Assembly: GCA_015501585.1 (NCBI GenBank)
Contig: JADNRY010000169.1
Location: forward strand, 1-64,000
Source: Rhodocollybia butyracea
Lineage: Eukaryota; Basidiomycota; Agaricomycetes; Agaricales; Omphalotaceae
Length of the DNA: 64,000 nucleotides
Direction of reading: 5' to 3'
Every line of letters starts with the position of its first letter. Position 1 is the stretch's first letter. Shown here one piece after another: positions 22,319-34,800 of the stretch. The notes under the pieces were generated by a model. That model was given only the letters and a program-made list of their open reading frames with translations. It did not search any database and was not told the origin of the DNA. The position numbers and the translations under genes are program-made.

Positions 22319-23776
22319 TTACCTTAGTATCGCTGCTTTGAATCCGAGTTGTCTGTGCGAAGACTTTGAGTTGAATACCAGGGACTCGAGGTCATGATTG
22401 CATTGGCAAGTCTTGCAGTGTCCACCCTGTCCGACCCAAGCACTAGTACGCAGACGACCTCCGCTACCTCCAAGCCCACCATCGTCAAAAGTGGACGTAT
22501 ATACTCCTCGTCCTCCAAGTATCTTCATCCGTGCATTGAGCACCACAAGAACAGTGTTGGCGTAGAGTTTGGGCATGAGTAGGGCGGGTGTACCGTAATA
22601 TCCTTTTCCTGGGAAGGCGAAAAAGAGAATAACGTTAAGGAGAGCAATGAGGGCTAGGTTGGTGAAGATAGATGGGAAGTATAGTCAGATTATAATCATC
22701 GGTCTTCAGTGTGGGCGGTTCTCACCTGTTACCGAGCCGGTTTCTATGGTCAACCGGATGTACTTGGCCACTATTGAATGCGTGCTGCTATAGCCGGAGT
22801 CTCTATGAGATAGCTGTATAGCTATGAGTGTCTAGAATTCCATCATGCTCGCACGGACTCACATAATATGTCATACAGACCGCAATTGCGATATCCCCCA
22901 ATGCTGCTGCTCCGCACCAGATCTAAAATTGTTATCAAGTCTAAGTAGTCAGGATTCATGAATTAAATGAAGCCACGCACTCCAACAACAATAGACGTCT
23001 TGGAACTCTGAGCCAAAGTAATTACATTCCCAATCTGAAAACTATACACACCCGTCATAAAGGCCGCTACAGAACTGACGAGCGATACCTAGAAAACGAG
23101 TATAATTAAATCGACAGTACCACATCGTACGCGGCACAACGCACCAGTAATATAAGCGATGGTACCATTTTTGACCTGGACAAAATTCCAATACGATAAG
23201 CATAGAATGCTTGCCCGGCAAAAGCGACTATCCAGCAGCTCAGTCAATATACAGTCAGTAAAGAGAGATTATATTGCCTACCGACACCACTCATAACCGG
23301 TACTGTAAACCAATCCAAATGCACATTCGTCAAGCTATCAAAGTTCCCAAAACCATATCCAAATATTGAAAATGCATCGTGTGTGACAAGGATTGTTTGA
23401 ACGACTTCAATGATGAAGATACCGTAGACGATGCATTTAACTGTGCGGCGGTCATTCGGGAACGCGAGATAGTAGAGGTCTGTGAGCGCCAAGCTCGAGT
23501 TATTAGTGACCAACGAGGTATGATGAAAGAGTCCGAGGATACATACAGGTCTGGACGGAAAGAGTGCCAAAGAGACCCCAGTGCAGGAGGTAGGCAACGA
23601 TCTATAGTAATGGTCAGAACGATCGAGGAGCGGTTGGTTTGTGCTTATTTACTAGAGGTCCTGATCTACAAGAGCCGTCATGAGCATTTTGCAAATCCCT
23701 TCCATTTTACGATTTGCTTACAATTCCGAGATATTGACACCTGGAGGTATCCCCCTGTGCTTGGACCACTTGGCAT
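22319..23776 (-). CDS. DUF6534-domain membrane protein (intact copy)
   Basis: Nine coding segments joined at GT-AG sites give about 331 residues. The N-terminus is MPSGPSTGGIPPGVNISEL, then LLHWGLFGTLSVQTY and YLAFPNDRRTVKC, a well-known pattern of this family, followed by repeated membrane helices. The DUF6534 region is visible as IWCGAAALGDIAIAVCMTYY, RLTIETGSVTALIALLNV and LYANTVLVVLNARM. The C-terminal tail is Gly-rich with a GHCKTCQC cysteine cluster. The family is very large in mushroom fungi and functionally uncharacterised. A paralog with a stop codon lies at 43.1-44.7 kb. Confidence 0.85.
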
Positions 23777-24991
23777 TGCCTGTAGATTGCTACTAGGAAG
23801 AGTGACGGAAGAGCGGATGAGAAAAGGAAGTAGCTTACACCGAAGGCCTGAGGACTAACGCAGTTGATTTCCAACACCCATTAACACAGTGATAGGCAAT
23901 GTGGTTGCCGGAGGTGATACCATTCAATTTAAAAACTTACACTTCGATGACTTGAATATTATGTGCCCTCATGACTATGGTATACGCAAAGAAACTTGTT
24001 CTTCTGCTTTCCCACAAGCATATCTCATCGTCGAAATCGAATTGTCAATATATACGCAAGCTTAGTATTTGTAAGCGTTTTTCAGTCCTATAACCGTGTA
24101 GTGTTGATTACTCACGGAGAAAGAACGATATTGTCTTTCAACGATTGCTTAGCCCGACTATCTCAATCTGCATCTCCCAAACATCATCTAAAAGCATCAT
24201 CTGAAAGCAGAAAACCTTCCGGTTCATGAGTCTCGATTTACCGCAGAACAACACAGACATTAATTCACATGAGAGTTAGGTATTGAGTGTCGGAATAGTA
24301 CTAGTGCGATGATTTGAGCATGAGGTCTAGAGCTAGAGGGAGAAAGAGAGGTCGATGGAAAGAGATGTGCGAGCCTGGCTTTTCGGATTTGTCAGTCAAG
24401 CACACGATATAGCAATGGAGAAGAAGGAAACAGACAGTCCAAAGTTGCATTGCAAGTGCCAGCCTGAATTCCACGTAGATATTTCCGACGTACAGCGCCA
24501 AATTTTACGGCTAATGCCAATGGCACCGAATATGCAGTCAGATATGGTCACAGACTCGGAAGACGGTTGACCAGCAGTGAAAGGATGGTCGGTATACTGG
24601 GAATTATAAATCTTTCAAAAGGTCAGGGAGGATATACTTACTAACCATACTACCGCTTGGAACGGTTGTTCTGAATCATTCAAAAAATTTGCGACTCTTT
24701 CTATGTGTTTGGAAGACAAGTCGTGCGCTGATAGACGCGCGCAAAGTATGTCCACGTGAACTTGACTATGGGCGCTTCTAAAAACTTCAAATGCTCGTTC
24801 GGAAACTGTTCTTCAAATTGCCAAACATTCGATCCACGACCTACAGCCTATTACCTGTCTTTCTAAATCCTCGCTATGCATCTATTTCCACCACCTCACA
24901 ACATACTTTACCCGAAGAAATAGAACAATACCCAATGATTCCCAGAGTTCGTGGTTGACTGTCGCCCTTACGCTAGTACTAAAGAATAGAA
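23777..24991. other. No gene recognised
   Basis: Contains the upstream region of the DUF6534 gene, which is partly shared with the region upstream of its paralog (around 44.8 kb). Small frames near 24355-24570 on both strands are unconvincing. Confidence 0.4.
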
Positions 24992-25929
24992 TTGCAGCAC
25001 TCGAATGGGATGAACTTCATTAAAGCACAAAACATCTCCACACTTGATCCTTCTAGGCTCGTCGCGTCAGATTTCATTGATCTACAGAAATACACTCTGC
25101 CAGCTGGTCACTGGCGCATCTCAGTCCGCTACCGCCGCATTTCCGTCATTTCCTGCGATTACACAAAAAGAGAACCATTTCCACCGGAAACTCGCGGGTT
25201 CCTGTACCTCCACCAGCTACGCGGTGTACATCCGTGTGCTGCGACTTTACGGTTTAGAATCTGCGCTAGAGATTTATCACCTCAGGAATCTTTTGCTAGA
25301 GGGAAAGACCTGCTTTCACCCAGAGGCGCGCCTTGGGAATTGAACATATTAAGGCTGTTCATGTCAGGATTGGCAACGAATTTTCGGGAGGGTCTTCTCC
25401 TGGATAAGGTGTTGCCGCTGGAGGCGATAGGGCAGACGGATAATCTGGTAGATAATCGAGTGGAAGGGGGGATGAAGGGGAAGAGGTTAAAGTTGAATAT
25501 GGTGTTTTCGTTTGGGCAGCCGTTTAGGGTTCCGATGATTCGGTTGTCGACGTCTCTCAATTTTGTGGATTTGAAGGGAGTTAAGCTGGAGGTCGGGAGA
25601 ATTTATACCAAGATAGCAGGTAAGTTGTTCTTTGTTTCTCCAATTTCAAAATTTGGGCTGTTCCTCTAAGGCCTTTTTCAGAATGCAAAGACAAAACACT
25701 CTCATGCACCATGTGCCTAGAGTACGACCCAAAGGCCAAACATCGCATCGTATTACGGATTCTACAAATCCCCAAAGAGTTCCATGGCAAAACGCTTTAT
25801 GATGAAGGTGATATCATGCCTCTTAAAAGGGTAGCCAAGTTTCCGGTCGACGATGTTGTCGATGCCCTACTTCGACAGTCGTCTTCCCAGTGGAAAGATA
25901 GGCGGAAAGGTTTAGGGAGAAGACTATGA
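24992..25929 (+). CDS. Unrecognised two-exon gene
   Basis: Exons 24992-25619 and 25682-25929, with a 62-nt GTAAGT...TTTCAG intron, give 291 residues. The reading frame crosses the intron smoothly (KIA-ECKDKTLSCTMC). The second half has a mixed basic character (VVDALLRQSSSQWKDRRKG at the end) and a CKDKTLSCTMC cysteine pair. No signal peptide or membrane helix is evident. It lies 0.9 kb upstream of the BTB copy on the same strand. No family was recognised. Confidence 0.55.
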
Positions 25930-26798
25930 CGCGTGGTGTGACGGAAATGATGGAATGACCACTGTTTTGAGTCGGTGGCGGTTTTCTGAAATGGAAGTTT
26001 TCCAACGGTGGGGCCTCATGGAGGTAATGCAGGGTGATGTCGAGGGATATGAGTCCAGCCGCCATATACTTTGCTAAATGTAATACGATGGGTCTGGAGA
26101 GAGCGACTACAAAAACCCCATACTACAAACAGTATACTGGGGCCTTTTGTCCAAAACGCGGTCTTCCTCGGGTAGTAGCACTCCGCGGCACACCTCAGTA
26201 ACCATAACTGACTACAAAGCACATCCTATATCACTCTTCATTGCAGTTCATCTCGACGAGTCAACACCACCGATCCAGATATGGTATACCCCTCAGACCA
26301 TGACTCTTTCCAAACGGTGGCCCCAGAATGAAATACTCTTTCCTTATGTACAATAAACTGTCTGGTCCATTCGTCTGTTCCGCAGCTGAAATTCAACCGC
26401 TTCTGACGCAGTATTGCGCAGTCAACGCAGTTCCTGCAGAAAACGATATTAATTTCAAGATCATCTTGACATACAAGTGCCAAAGCTTCCTTTTGGTTCT
26501 CAGTTCATCCGAGTGATCACGTTGACTGCGGTGTTTGCTGCGTTAACTATATGTAGTACTGCGTCAGAGGCAGTTGACCGTGTTGGGCCTTGCTTCGGCA
26601 ATTAGATTAAGCTTTGCGCATCCAATCGTACGTGTCCACTCGACAGGAGATCCTCATTGCTACTGAATCTGCTGAAGATATACATTCTTTTATGCCTTTT
26701 TCATGTATCTCTTATCTAGTGACCTCAACTTACATAAACGCGAAGGCTCTAGATATATAACGTTGCTAGAAATTCCCTCATATCCAACTTAAATCGGA
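25930..26798. other. No secure gene
   Basis: Open frames on both strands (for example 26147-26356 plus, 26238-26483 minus) overlap each other and lack recognisable motifs. Confidence 0.4.
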
Positions 26799-27663
26799 AT
26801 GCCCATGATAAACGGTATGGACGAAGACTTGAAAACCATCTCAAAGCAACCCCTTGCAATACGAAGTCCCGGATTTTACTTTGATTGTGTGGTCTTTCAA
26901 GTACGTATGAATTTGAAACAGCATTTCGTCGACTGAAGATTGAAAATATCGATTGATTACAGGTAGAAGACGTATTATACAAAATACCTCGTGCAAAACT
27001 CGTAGATGAATCCAAAGTGTTCGAAACAATGTTCTCGCTTCCTCTTGGGAAGGCAATGCTTCGGAGGGATTAGCCGATGACAATCCAATCCTTCTTGAAC
27101 AGCTTGCGAAGGAGGATTGGGAATGTCTTTTGAGGCTGTTATTCCATCCGTGAGTACTTTAATATCTACTATTAAGCCCACGTCGAATGCTAATCTGCTT
27201 TCCTCCTCTCTACTTGCACTCTTCTAGTACCCTTAGCCAGAACCTAGTTCCCGATTTTACTTTAGACGAATGGGTCTCCGTGCTCGAGCTAGCCACAAAA
27301 TACGACATGACCAACATCCGCAAAGGCGCCATTGATAGGATTGCCATATTCGACGATCCCGCAAGGAAGGTGAAGATAGCTCGCCAACTACGGATTCCTA
27401 GTTATTTCATGCCTTCTCTCGTGGAACTCGTCGCGCGATCTGAGCCTCTCACTCCAGAGGACTTTACAAATTTGGGAATGGAGTGTGCGATGAAGGTGAT
27501 ATCGCTCAGAGAAAGGTGTTATGATCAATCTGGATACAGCAACATTTCGCGTATCTTCCGTGATCGTAAGATACGTGTGGATGTGAATCCTCCGGATATG
27601 TGGAATCTGGTGTTTTTGGAGATCCAAAGGGTGTTTAGTGATCACGACGAATATTACCATTAG
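26799..27663 (+). pseudogene. BTB/POZ-domain protein with a one-base frameshift
   Basis: Exons 26799-26900, 26963-27149 and 27228-27663 have good GT-AG borders and encode a single BTB domain with its helical extension, about 241 residues: PGFYFDCVVFQVEDVLYKIP, ESKVFETMFSLP, LLEQLAKEDWECLLRLL, LDEWVSVLELATKYDM and IPSYFMPSLVELVAR. Comparison with the 8-kb copy shows that one base is missing in exon 2 near 27050, after SLPLG. As written, the frame stops at a TAG about 30 nt later, while the downstream part is open in the shifted frame. It may be a young pseudogene or a sequencing error. Partners are unknown. Confidence 0.8.
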
Positions 27664-28599
27664 GGTACGATGCGCCCGAACTCATGCCTTGTAATTTCTT
27701 CATTGATGCTATACCTTTACTTCTTGTTACACGGAATATATATCCCAACGTCATGAAATGCACGGAACAGTCTGACATATGGGAGAGGCACAACAGCCAA
27801 ATCAGGTCATCACTAGCATCACTGCTGGTGAGGTAGCCGGACACAGAATAGTCTTTCAGAGGGTAACTTGTTCAAGAGAACGAGGGAGAATAACGAGATT
27901 GTGTTATAGTGGCGTGGACTATACTATGAGAAATCATCGCGAAAGTTCCTTTCGGCTGTTCCAGTCATTATGCGAAAATCCATCGCCAACAGCCCCAATA
28001 CCGATAGACGACGACATGGCAAAACGTGAAGCAACATTGAGCATCGGTACAAGTAGGCCTCATCTTTGGGCTAAAAAAGGAGAAGTGGTGGAGCGATGAA
28101 GGCGATGGAAAAGTGGCACAGATCTGTGGTCGACGAATGGAGACGGAAGGGTGGAATAAAGACGGCGAAATTGGCGGAGGACAGATGAAACGGACTTGTG
28201 ATAAGTACATTCCCTATAACTACTGGTTTTAGAAAGTTGTTTCCGTAATATTGGTCCAGGTCAGTAAAGGCAAGAACGAAAAGTACTGTTTTACTCACCA
28301 ACGCTCTTGTCCATCTCCCAACTCAACTGTCGTCCGATCTCAGTCTTTCGTTTTCCCAGATCGTCCATCTGAATCTTGGAATACCGTTTGCTATTGCCCA
28401 GAGACTGCTCTAGTTTCGACCGGAAAGATGAGCGTTATTCTGCGTAGAAGAACTGAGCGTGAGGCGGATCCAAGGACTTGTCGTTTTGGGGACTCTTCAT
28501 TTACGGTTTCGTTTACAGTTTCGTGTGTGAGGAAGGGCAAATGTGTTATTGAGAGCTCGGAACCCAGCATAGCGAGGATAACAAGTTGAACGTTGAGTA
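27664..28599. other. No secure gene
   Basis: Plus-strand frames at 27779-28099 and 28251-28589 are open for about 100 codons each, but no family, start context or joining intron could be supported. Confidence 0.35.
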
Positions 28600-30130
28600 C
28601 TTTGAGTTCTTGCGTTCTAGTAGCGTGAAGTCAAAATGTTACGAGCGCTTAAATAATTTGTAGCTACGTTCGGCCCGAGCCAACTTCGGGATGTTTGGCC
28701 GATCCAGGGTCCGCCTCTTTCCTTTCCATTCCATTACAACGGTCAGATTCTAAAGCTCATACTCTTGATACTGCCCCGATACAAGCTTTCTCGCAAGTTA
28801 TATAAAATGAACTTCAGCCCTCGAAGCTAGAAATTTGAAAGCTTGACTTCTCGAGTACTAAGACTTGTGCGCCCATCTTTCCTTTACTGCTTCTATGTGT
28901 CTCAGTTTGCTCAACTAGTCTTCTATCTGTTAGCAACGCGTAATTGAATTCGAATACCAGGAGGCGTTGCTTTTGATTTCTTTCTGCGCTCAAATCAATC
29001 CTGCATGCCCTAAATCTACTGTACGGACAGTCGTCGCATTCGATAAGCCTTCGAGATGGCACTGGAAATGATGTATGATGCCGATTTACAGCTCAATTGT
29101 TCTGGTACGTAGTTTATCTCTACAGTCATCTATGACCATTTGGGATGCCATGGTCATTTGGGACAAGTCAAATTATCACACGAAAGATGTACATATCAGC
29201 CTCGGAAATCTGGTCACTGTGAAGAAATAAACAATACCTTCAATCTGTATGAAACTTTCCAGGGATAAGTCGAGAGGTTTCATTGGAAGGAAGTCGAAAG
29301 TGGTATTTGGGACGCGTGACCAATTTAAATCAGACAATTACACTAGCTATGTATCTCAAGGTGTCACAGAAATTGGCTATATCAGAAACAATACTTGAAA
29401 CTATGGATTCTGAACCTTACTTGGAGTGCGTAGTCACTGATTCCTCGATAGTTTGAAGAACTGTGGAATCAGCGGAAGAGGCCGTCACATCGCAATCCCA
29501 AAAGGGGAAGTGATAACGGAGAGGCAATTCATCCTGATTGTTTCCGTACCTAAATATAGCTTATCTTCCAATCTTATCAGCGTGAGCTGTCACATCCCAA
29601 ATGCTCATTTTTTATTGATAACAAACTTTTCTGCTGATTTTACTCTGGCACAACTGTTATAGTTCCGATATCCATCAGAAGTGAGCAAACATCTTCTATC
29701 ATACCTACTCTACATGCCTAGTATCAAAAAAGCATGGATTCAGTACAGTAACATATTAATTTTCCATGAGAAAGATTTGAGTGTCCCAAATGGCCATAGA
29801 TGACTGTATTCTTCAAAAAATATTCATTCATTGCGGACGCAGGTTGTATTATGGTCCAAACGATTGCTACATTAGGTCCACTGTTGGGCGAACATATCCA
29901 CGTTCGCGTCTACCGCGTTCACATCTACCGCATGGTCCATAAAGAATTCTATCTTACTTCCCGCCCACTACGAATGTTCTGCCACTGTGATTACCTTAAC
30001 CCTCCAGTCGAAACCATGAGCATAACCTAGGTTCATGCAGTGGACAACGTGTGCTAGTCTCTCAAAAGACTCTTCCGATAACTGATTCAAGATGCCGAAG
30101 GAATACTAGGCTTTTCACAACGAGAGATGG
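28600..30130. repeat. Repeat R, copy 1 (left part)
   Basis: Blocks such as GCATTGCTTTTGATTTCTTT with its flanking 'agcaacgcgtaat', and the CATCTACCG...AAAGAATT segment near 29910-29950, are shared in the same order with the R copies at about 38.6, 46.6 and 53.5 kb. This copy is the most diverged. It lies beside the gasdermin-like gene. No intact gene was found in it. Confidence 0.6.
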
Positions 30131-30401
30131 CTGCTTCACATTCTTGCCGTTTCCCAAACTTATCTGCAAGGTATGACAACGTTCATTGCGCAGATAGTTA
30201 CGAGGTGTTGGCATCCTCTCCGCCGGCTTCAGTAAATCTTGAGCGTGGCCCCCCGAGACGTTTCAGAGAGAGTATCCATAGAATCTGGCCGGCTAGTGAT
30301 AGACGAAAGATTGGAGAGGATTCATTGGTACAGACACCGTTATATTTGAGATTTTCTTAAACACACTACCTGATATTGATGGTTCTCTGACGGTGCAATC
30401 C

Positions 30402-31442
30402 TCATTCATATACTTCGTCTCCGTCCTCCTCCTCCACGCCATCCTCATCCAGATAATTCCAAGGAACTTCTGTATCAGCCCATCTGGTTGGCCCGTGAGT
30501 TAGTAGAAAATCAGTCGCATAGCTGATATGACGCTCACAGATCATTGTCGTCCGGTTCATTAAAGCCAGGGCTCGCTCGTCTCAACAAACCCGGTTTGCG
30601 GATTCTTTTGGCACGGAAGAGTGGAGTGTAGAGGTTTTCAGGACGGTATGCTTTCTGAAACACACCCGATGCACCGTCGCTCCACCAACCGGCATTGATC
30701 TCGCCTCCCGTCTCGTTTGTGGGAGTGTTTGCATAAAGGACAAGGCGGACAGTCTCTTCGCCTGCACCATAATATGAGTATCATTTATTCGAGAGATAGG
30801 CGCATGGAGACTTGCTTTTGTTGGAAAGGTACATGACATATGCGGAACACTGGTGCACCTCCACTACTAGGTCCTTGTTTTTCATGAAAGGAATGGTACG
30901 GGAAGCCTCGAAGAAAGCGTCTGGGATGGTTATCGAGACGGGATTGTGCATAGTCAGCAGCGCGGCTCGCTTCTTGTCAAACTTCCACTGAGCTTTCAAG
31001 GCTGCATATTGAAGCCCTGCAACAGTGCTATATCTCGAGTCAGTCTAGGAAAATAGAATATATTGGGTCGAACTCACGCATCTGCATCAACACCAAATTC
31101 TGCCCGTCGCGCATGCACCGAATTCAAAGAGTACTCATCTCTGGCGGGATTTGTGATGGGTGAATACCGAGCTGCAAGTCTGGCGACGGCGGCGTCCTCA
31201 CAACTACCGTCGTAGATGTTTCCCGCTTTCTCGAGTTTGCCCGTCTCGCGATCTATCTTACCATAGTCTCCCACCTGTGTGAGCATTCAACGTTTCGACG
31301 TCAACTTGAATGTGCATGTCCAGATTGTGATAATCGATTAAATACCGGAGCTTACCTCGATGCGGTGAGGAGGATCCCAATTTGCGAACTTTGAAGAAGT
31401 TTGCTGGATCAGGTCTATGAATTTGCGAGAGGCTTGCTTCAT
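30402..31442 (-). CDS. Gasdermin-like pore-forming protein (candidate)
   Basis: Five exons (31442-31356, 31274-31078, 31027-30816, 30761-30539, 30483-30402) join in frame to 266 residues, close to the roughly 260-280 of fungal gasdermins such as RCD-1 and HET-Q1. The third intron is a GC-AG type with donor AAAA|GCAAGT. An N-terminal amphipathic helix (MKQASRKFIDLIQQ) is followed by strands (FANWDPPHRIEVGDYGKID, GKLEKAGNIYD), then KAQWKFDKKRAALLTMH and a strand-rich part ending YTPLFRAKRIRKP. About 50 C-terminal residues are acidic (EEEDGDEVYE) and separated from the body by a basic stretch. This fits the roughly 5-kDa inhibitory tail known for HET-Q1, but cleavage is inferred. It is divergent from a CHAT protease gene, the arrangement reported for fungal gasdermins. 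The family assignment rests on remembered motifs and context, not a search. Confidence 0.62.
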
Positions 31443-31878
31443 GGAGTAGAGGGGAAGGAAGCAACGAGGGATCTGTCATAGCACACCGCATGGGGAACAA
31501 AGCTGTCGCCGGGGAGCAAGGCTGTCGTCATGTATCACAGGATCAATTCAAACTGGACAAAGGGTAATATAAATAGAAGGTATCCAGTGCGGCTTACACG
31601 TCCTTTCTACCGAACCGGGTAGATAACAGCGTACCAACTTCACGACTCAGAGAACCTACAACGCGGAAAAACAGTGAGCGTTCAGGGTGTCACCTATCTC
31701 AGCAGGTAACAATCGACTGATTGGTTCTTGGTAGATAAATATCATCAAAGATTATTTGACGTGCAAGGATTGTTCCTAGACAACGTAAAGGAGAGTAGGT
31801 TGGTCTGTTTGTATTTGGTGCTGCGAAAGCACATAAGAGGTTATATCAGTCAAGTGTTTGGGAAGAAACTCAAGAAAA
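31443..31878. promoter_or_regulatory. Shared divergent promoter region of the gasdermin-like and TPR-CHAT genes
   Basis: 436 bp separate the two start codons, which face away from each other, so both promoters must lie here. Blocks such as TAGATAAACAGCGT-like and TCAGAATGGG-like sequence are conserved upstream of the other two CHAT genes (49.8-50.1 and 56.3-56.8 kb). No individual binding site can be named. Confidence 0.6.
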
Positions 31879-34800
31879 ATGGACGTTACCTCTGAGATTC
31901 AGAAAGTGAGTAGATTACTGCTACGAAAGGCTACGGAAAATTATATTCATGAGGGTTAAATGACGAATATTACTTTATGATAGGCAGCTGAGGACGAAAT
32001 TACACGTGCACGAGCTGCACCTCTCCTCTGTCCTGTGGGCCATCCCAACCGTGCTTCTTCACTCAACAATCTCGGTGTGGACCTCTGGAATCGCTTCCAG
32101 CAGACAGGACACCTTGAAGATCTCGACGAGTCTATTCAATTGGATCGGGAAGCACTTCTCCTCCATCCTGTGGGCCATCTCAACCGTGCCTCTTCACTCA
32201 TCAACCTCGGTATGGCCCTCCGGAATCGCTTTGAGCAGACAGGACACTTCAAAGATCTTGAGGAGTCCATTCAGTTGGATCGAGAAGCACTTCTACTCTG
32301 TCCTGTGGGCCATCCCAACCGTGCTTCCTTACTCAATGATCTCGGTTTGGGCCTCTGGGATCATTTTCACCAGACAGGCCAAATCAAAGATTTTGATGAG
32401 TCTATTCAGTTTAATCGAGATGCACTTCTACTCCGTCCTGTGGGCCATCCTGACCGTGCTTCTTCACTCATCAACCTCGGTGCGGTCCTCCAGAATCGCT
32501 TCAAGCAGATAAGACACCTCAAAGATCTTGAGGAGTCTATTCAGTTGGCTCGAGAAGCACTTCTACTCCATCCTGTGGGACATCCAGAACGTGCTTTGTC
32601 ACTCAACAACCTTGGTGTGGGCCTCTGGAGTCACTTTCAGCAGACAGGACGCCTTGAAGATCTTGACGAGTTTCTTCAGTTGAATCGAGGAGCACTTCTA
32701 CTCCATCCTGCAGGCCATCCTGACCGTGCTTCTTCAGTGCACAACCTCGGCTTGGGCCTCTGGAGTCGCTTTACGCAAACATCCCACCTCAAAGATCTTG
32801 ATGAGTCTATTCAGTTAAATCGAGAAGCACTTCTACTCCATCCTGTGGGCCATCCCAACCATGCTTCCTTACTCAATAGCCTCAGTTTGGGTCTCTGGAA
32901 TTGCTTCCAGAAAACAGGCCACCTCAGAGATCTTGATGAGTCTATTCAGTTAAATGAAGAAGCACTTCAAATCCACCCTGTAGGCCATCCTGACCGTGCT
33001 TGTTCACTCCGCGCCCTTGCTTTTGGCCTCCAGAATCGCTTTCAGCAAACAGGCCACCTCGGAGATCTTGATGAGTCTATTTGCTTGTATCAAGAAGCAC
33101 TTGGACTCCACCCTGCAGGCCATCCTGACCGTGCTTATTTACTTCAGAACCTCGGTTCGGGCCTCCGGAATCGCTTTCAGCAAACAGGCCGCCTCAGAGA
33201 TCTTGATGAGTCTATTCAGTTGAGTCAAGAAGCACTTCAACTCTGTCCTCTGGGCCATCCTGACTATGCTTCTTCACTCCACAACCTCGGTTTGGGCCTT
33301 CGGAATCGCTTTCAGCAAACAGGCCACCTCAAAGATCTTGATGAGTCTATTCGGTTGAATGAAGCAGCAGTTTTATTACATCCTGTAGGCCACTCAAAAC
33401 GAGCTTCTGTACTCCAGGACCTTGGTTTGGGCCTCTGGATTCGCTTCCAGCAGACCAGCCACCAAGAATATCTCAAAGAGTGCCTGTCAGCTTCCAAACA
33501 GGGTGCCGAGGATATACATTCTCTAGTATCAGACTGTTTGGTAGCAGTAAAGAACTGGGTGAGATTTACATGGCCACACCATGATCTTGCTCAATCCAAC
33601 CTTGATGCCTATATCACTGGTCTTTCTCTGATTTCTCGCTCTCTCTCCATGATACCTGTCATTTCTTTACAATACCAACATCTCTCATCCACAATCAATC
33701 TTCCAGAATTTGTCTCAGATGGGGCATCACAGGCAATTAAACTGGGCCAGAGAGCCTTGGCTGTTGAGATCATAGAACAAGGGCGGGGGTTGCTATGGTC
33801 TGAACTGCGGGGCTTAAGGACGCCTATGGACAGGCTTCAAGCTCTGGATCCATCTCTGGCTGATGAGTTAATGCAGATCAATCATCGCCTTGAGCTACTT
33901 TCAACTGCAGATTCTATTGACCCTGGTACCAACTTCCTCCTTCAGACTGACAGCCACCACCAGCAGATGGAGGTAAACAGGCATCCACTGGGCCTTAACT
34001 TGTTTGAGGAGCGCCGTCTTCTGGTAAGTTCTCAAGGTGACATTATTGAGAAGATACGGAAAATCCCTGGATTCGAGTCATTTTTGGGCAGAAAATCATT
34101 TGCTGAACTCAGCTCTGCTGCAAAACATGGTCCTGTTGTTGTGGTCAACTGTAGTAGGTATAGATCTGATATACTACTCATCATACCAGAGAAGAATTTG
34201 CCTGTATTGATCCCCATGGCAGAGGGTTTCTATGAAGAAGCAAAAACTCTTGAGCAGCGGCTCACGGAAGCAAGAGCTGATATCAAAATATCTCCAAAGC
34301 GATACAATCACGTCCTTCAGGCTACTCTTAAGGACCTATGGGATCTTGTAGTATCACCTGTTGTCGCCACGCTCCAAGAACTCCAGATTCCAGAAATGTC
34401 ACAAATATTTTGGTGTCCTACCTCTATTTTATCAACACTCCCACTGCATGCAGCAGGTCCCATTGCACCTGGTACAAAGAAGTTCCTTCCTGATTTGTAC
34501 ATTTCATCATACACTCCTACACTTACTGCTCTCATTACCTCCTTCACCACTCCGAGTCCTAAATTGTCTGCACAGCTACCTCGTCTTCTGGTAGCTGGCC
34601 AATATGACAATTCCCTTCGAAATACAAAGGAGGAAATTGATGAAGTCGTACAATATAAGAAGCACATCCCTGTGACACCTCTGGAGGAAGCTTCAACTAC
34701 CAAAGATGCTGTAGCAAAAGCTCTTGTTGACCATGACTGGCTTCATATTGCATCCCATGGAACACTTGTCCCTACAGAGCCCTTTAGCTCTTACTTTTCA

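Noticed and set aside
32006..32512. Second open frame overlapping the CHAT repeats
   Set aside because: It is an alternative-frame shadow produced by the 135-bp periodic coding repeat; splicing and domain content support only the frame starting at 31879.
32041..33525. Possible CRISPR-like or satellite array
   Set aside because: The 135-bp units are continuous protein-coding TPR-like repeats without spacers.
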